From Leucogyrophana mollusca (taxonomy: Eukaryota; Basidiomycota; Agaricomycetes; Boletales): a DNA stretch of 64,000 nt. The notes beneath the pieces were generated by a model. That model was given only the letters and a program-made list of their open reading frames with translations, ran no database searches and was not told the origin of the DNA. Positions 59,863-64,000 of this stretch are shown here, piece by piece. Position 1 is the stretch's first letter. Each line of letters begins with the position of its first letter. A program made the translations under genes and the position numbers. The stretch is from positions 1 to 64,000 of the forward strand of contig MU266471.1 in the NCBI GenBank assembly GCA_021014945.1, written 5' to 3'.

Positions 59863-60078
59863 TTCAAGCCCTTGTCCCCTTTGCTATAGGCAAATTTTCT
59901 GCAAAGCGTGGTATTCTATATTGGGTTGTTGTAGTCTGTTTAAAACAGAAGCTTTTGCTAAACAGGAACAACTTTATGACACTGACCTAGTAGACTGAGT
60001 AGAAGTAGTAGCGTGCATTGGAGTTAGTAGAGTTGTATTATGTCTAGTCTATGAGGTATGCGTGGGTTTTACACCAAA

Positions 60079-62344
<2,266 letters not shown>

Positions 62345-62513
62345 GGACGTTAAGAGCTATGAGTATTGGACTTTCAGCTTTCGAGGTAATATCCGATGGA
62401 CATAAAATCTGGCGGTTGCAGGAATTGCGCAAAACCTTCGGCCTCGGCAAAACTCAGACGTCAGAATCTATTTGCGCTTGTTTGGAGGAGGGGCGACCTT
62501 GGAATCTGCCGCC
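62345..62513. promoter_or_regulatory. Shared promoter, LETM1 / AlkB
   Basis: The 169 bp between these divergent start codons must hold both promoters. No specific site was recognised. Confidence 0.4.
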
Positions 62514-64000
62514 ATGACCAGCGATTCCGCAGACATATACGATCCCTCAACCACTGTGTATAAAAAGGCAAGACGGCAGTATCTGAAGACTACGAGAAAC
62601 CGAAGCAAGGACGTCGATCTCGAGTGGACTCCGTTTCGAGCAGCAGAGAAAAGGTACAAGGCTCGCTTCCCGCCACCTGACCTAAGCAATGTCCTCGATC
62701 TCGCACCGACGGGGCGGGGGCATGACGCTTTAAGAGGGGGGTGGAAGGGGCGTTGTGACGCTGTAGAAGTCTCCGAAATAACCCTTCGTGGAGAGACCCA
62801 TCCACAGGCTAGGGCTTTTGCCGTACCACATGTGCCCGGTGCGAGTCCGGTTTATCATGTACGACGGTGGATGTATTCATAACTCCACTGTTGTACCTAC
62901 CTTTGGAAATCCAGGCCTTGTTCTTCTCCCGTCGTTCGTGTCGCCACAAGACCAGAAACGGCTTGTACGGTGGTCACTTGAGGATCAAGCCCGACATCCG
63001 AACGATACTAACCTCGATGCACACTATATCCTCCCTAAAGAGGGCTTATGGAATGCCCATGCGTATTCCCAATCGTATCCTAGCACTCACGCACTTGTTG
63101 TTCAACCCAAAGCGTCTGTGGGGGGTGTCATCGCGTCGGAAGTGAATGTCCCAGGTCCTCGACAGTTGATATCGAATACACCAGCCAACGCGGACAACTT
63201 CTCGTCCCTCCTGACATCGCCAAAATCGCCCCCTCCCCCTTCACCCAGTGCTATCCCGTGTACACCCTCTTCGCTCATTCCAAGACTCAGGTGGGCAAAT
63301 ATCGGATGGTTTTATCATTGGGGAACCAAGCAGTATGACTTCACGAAAGGCAAAGGTCAAGTCGCCGACGTCGTGAGAGAAGTTTGTAAGAACGCCGTGG
63401 AAGCCGTAACTTGGCAGGAGGTCTTTGGAGGATCGAAAGAAGGGGATGATTGGGGTGAAGACGATTGGAGGTCCTGGCATGAGACTTATGGTGCTAATTT
63501 TGAAGGCTACCTTCTCTCTCGTCTGACCGGATCACCCACAGAACCTGATGCAGGGATTGTGAACTTTTATCAGACCAAGGCACGCAGCTCTGAAATGGCC
63601 AATTTGCCAGCTACAGGTACTGATATAGGATATAGGACACTCTCATGGGTCACGTAGATCGATCAGAAGTTTGTGCGACGTCCCCCCTCGTGTCGATATC
63701 GTGAGTCAATTGAATCCCTCGGGAGCCGGTCATATGTTGACGGTGTGAACTAGACTTGGGAATGCTGCCATATTGTTAATGGGAGGGCTTACACGCGACA
63801 CAGAACCGATACCCATTCTCCTGCGCTCTGGTGACGTCGTGATCATGTCTGGCCCTGGGTGCCGACGTGCATATCACGGTAAGTCGCCGTTTGCGTGCTT
63901 CTCAATCGACCTAATCACATTTGTTCGCAGGTGTACCACGGGTGCTGGAAAATACGCTTCCACCACATTTTGACAGCACTGACGGAGAGCTTGAAGGAGA
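62514..64000 (+). CDS. AlkB-family Fe(II)/2-oxoglutarate dioxygenase (ALKBH1-like), 3' end outside window
   Basis: These enzymes remove methyl groups from nucleic acids by oxidation. The first exon (ATG 62514) reads MTSDSADIYDPSTTVYKKAR and KSKDVDLEWTPFRAAEKRY-like sequence with FPPPDLSNVLDLA; after an intron come GLVLLPSFVSPQDQKRLVRW and LRWANIGWFYHWGTKQYDF, then PDAGIVNFYQTK. The iron site is visible: His and Asp in GHVDRSEVCATSPLVSIS, and a second His in GCRRAYHGVPRVLENTLPPH. The intron at 63580-63635 uses a GC donor (GCACGC) so that YQTK joins DTLMGHVD. The arginine motif expected further on may lie beyond position 64000, so the gene is partial. ALKBH1-like is the best match (SPLVSISLGN, TRD, ILLRSGDVVIMSGP); substrate uncertain. 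Confidence 0.88.

Overview
The window is nuclear DNA from a filamentous basidiomycete, most likely an Agaricomycete. The evidence is genes cut by many short introns (about 50-60 nt), conserved eukaryotic housekeeping proteins, and two families that I know mainly from mushroom-forming fungi and their relatives (DUF6534-type membrane proteins and a DUF6593 protein). No bacterial operons, phage genes, CRISPR arrays or intact transposons were seen.

Layout. 1-5.8 kb: a partial unknown gene, a GDSL esterase (IAH1 type), the tRNA-splicing endonuclease subunit SEN34 and an EI24-like ER membrane protein. 6.5-12.2 kb: minus-strand DUF6534 paralogs A and C with a decayed copy B between them. 13.2-16.3 kb: linker histone H1, the complex III assembly factor MZM1 and a mitochondrial GGQ release factor. 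16.6-18.6 kb: paralog D on the plus strand. 19.1-24.9 kb: cyclase-associated protein and a PhoD-like phosphatase. 26.9-31.8 kb: plus-strand paralogs E and F. 32.1-38.2 kb: the COMPASS subunit BRE2/ASH2, a small proline-rich protein and an E2 enzyme. 38.8-48.9 kb: a very large Ser/Pro-rich protein, a DUF6593 protein, a BTB protein, NTAQ1 amidase and a small proline-rich protein. 50.3-64 kb: ATP12, MSH3, POL5/MYBBP1A, LETM1/MDM38 and an AlkB-like dioxygenase that runs off the right edge.

How the genes relate. Most are independent housekeeping genes. Several share short divergent promoters: ATP12/MSH3 (117 bp), LETM1/AlkB (169 bp), IAH1/SEN34 (297 bp) and H1/MZM1 (655 bp). MSH3 and POL5 converge with 11 bp between stop codons. 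Mitochondrial functions recur (MZM1, release factor, ATP12, LETM1), but nothing shows joint control. The accessory element is the DUF6534 family: five apparently complete copies and one relic, in two oppositely oriented groups around an H1-MZM1-release-factor core.

Points worth a second look are this paralog array and its relic, four introns that need GC-AG splice sites, the in-frame abutment of MZM1 with the release factor, an E2 whose HPN motif reads HPG, and a frame conflict at the start of the PhoD gene. All gene models are hand-spliced from the sequence, so exon edges are inferred.
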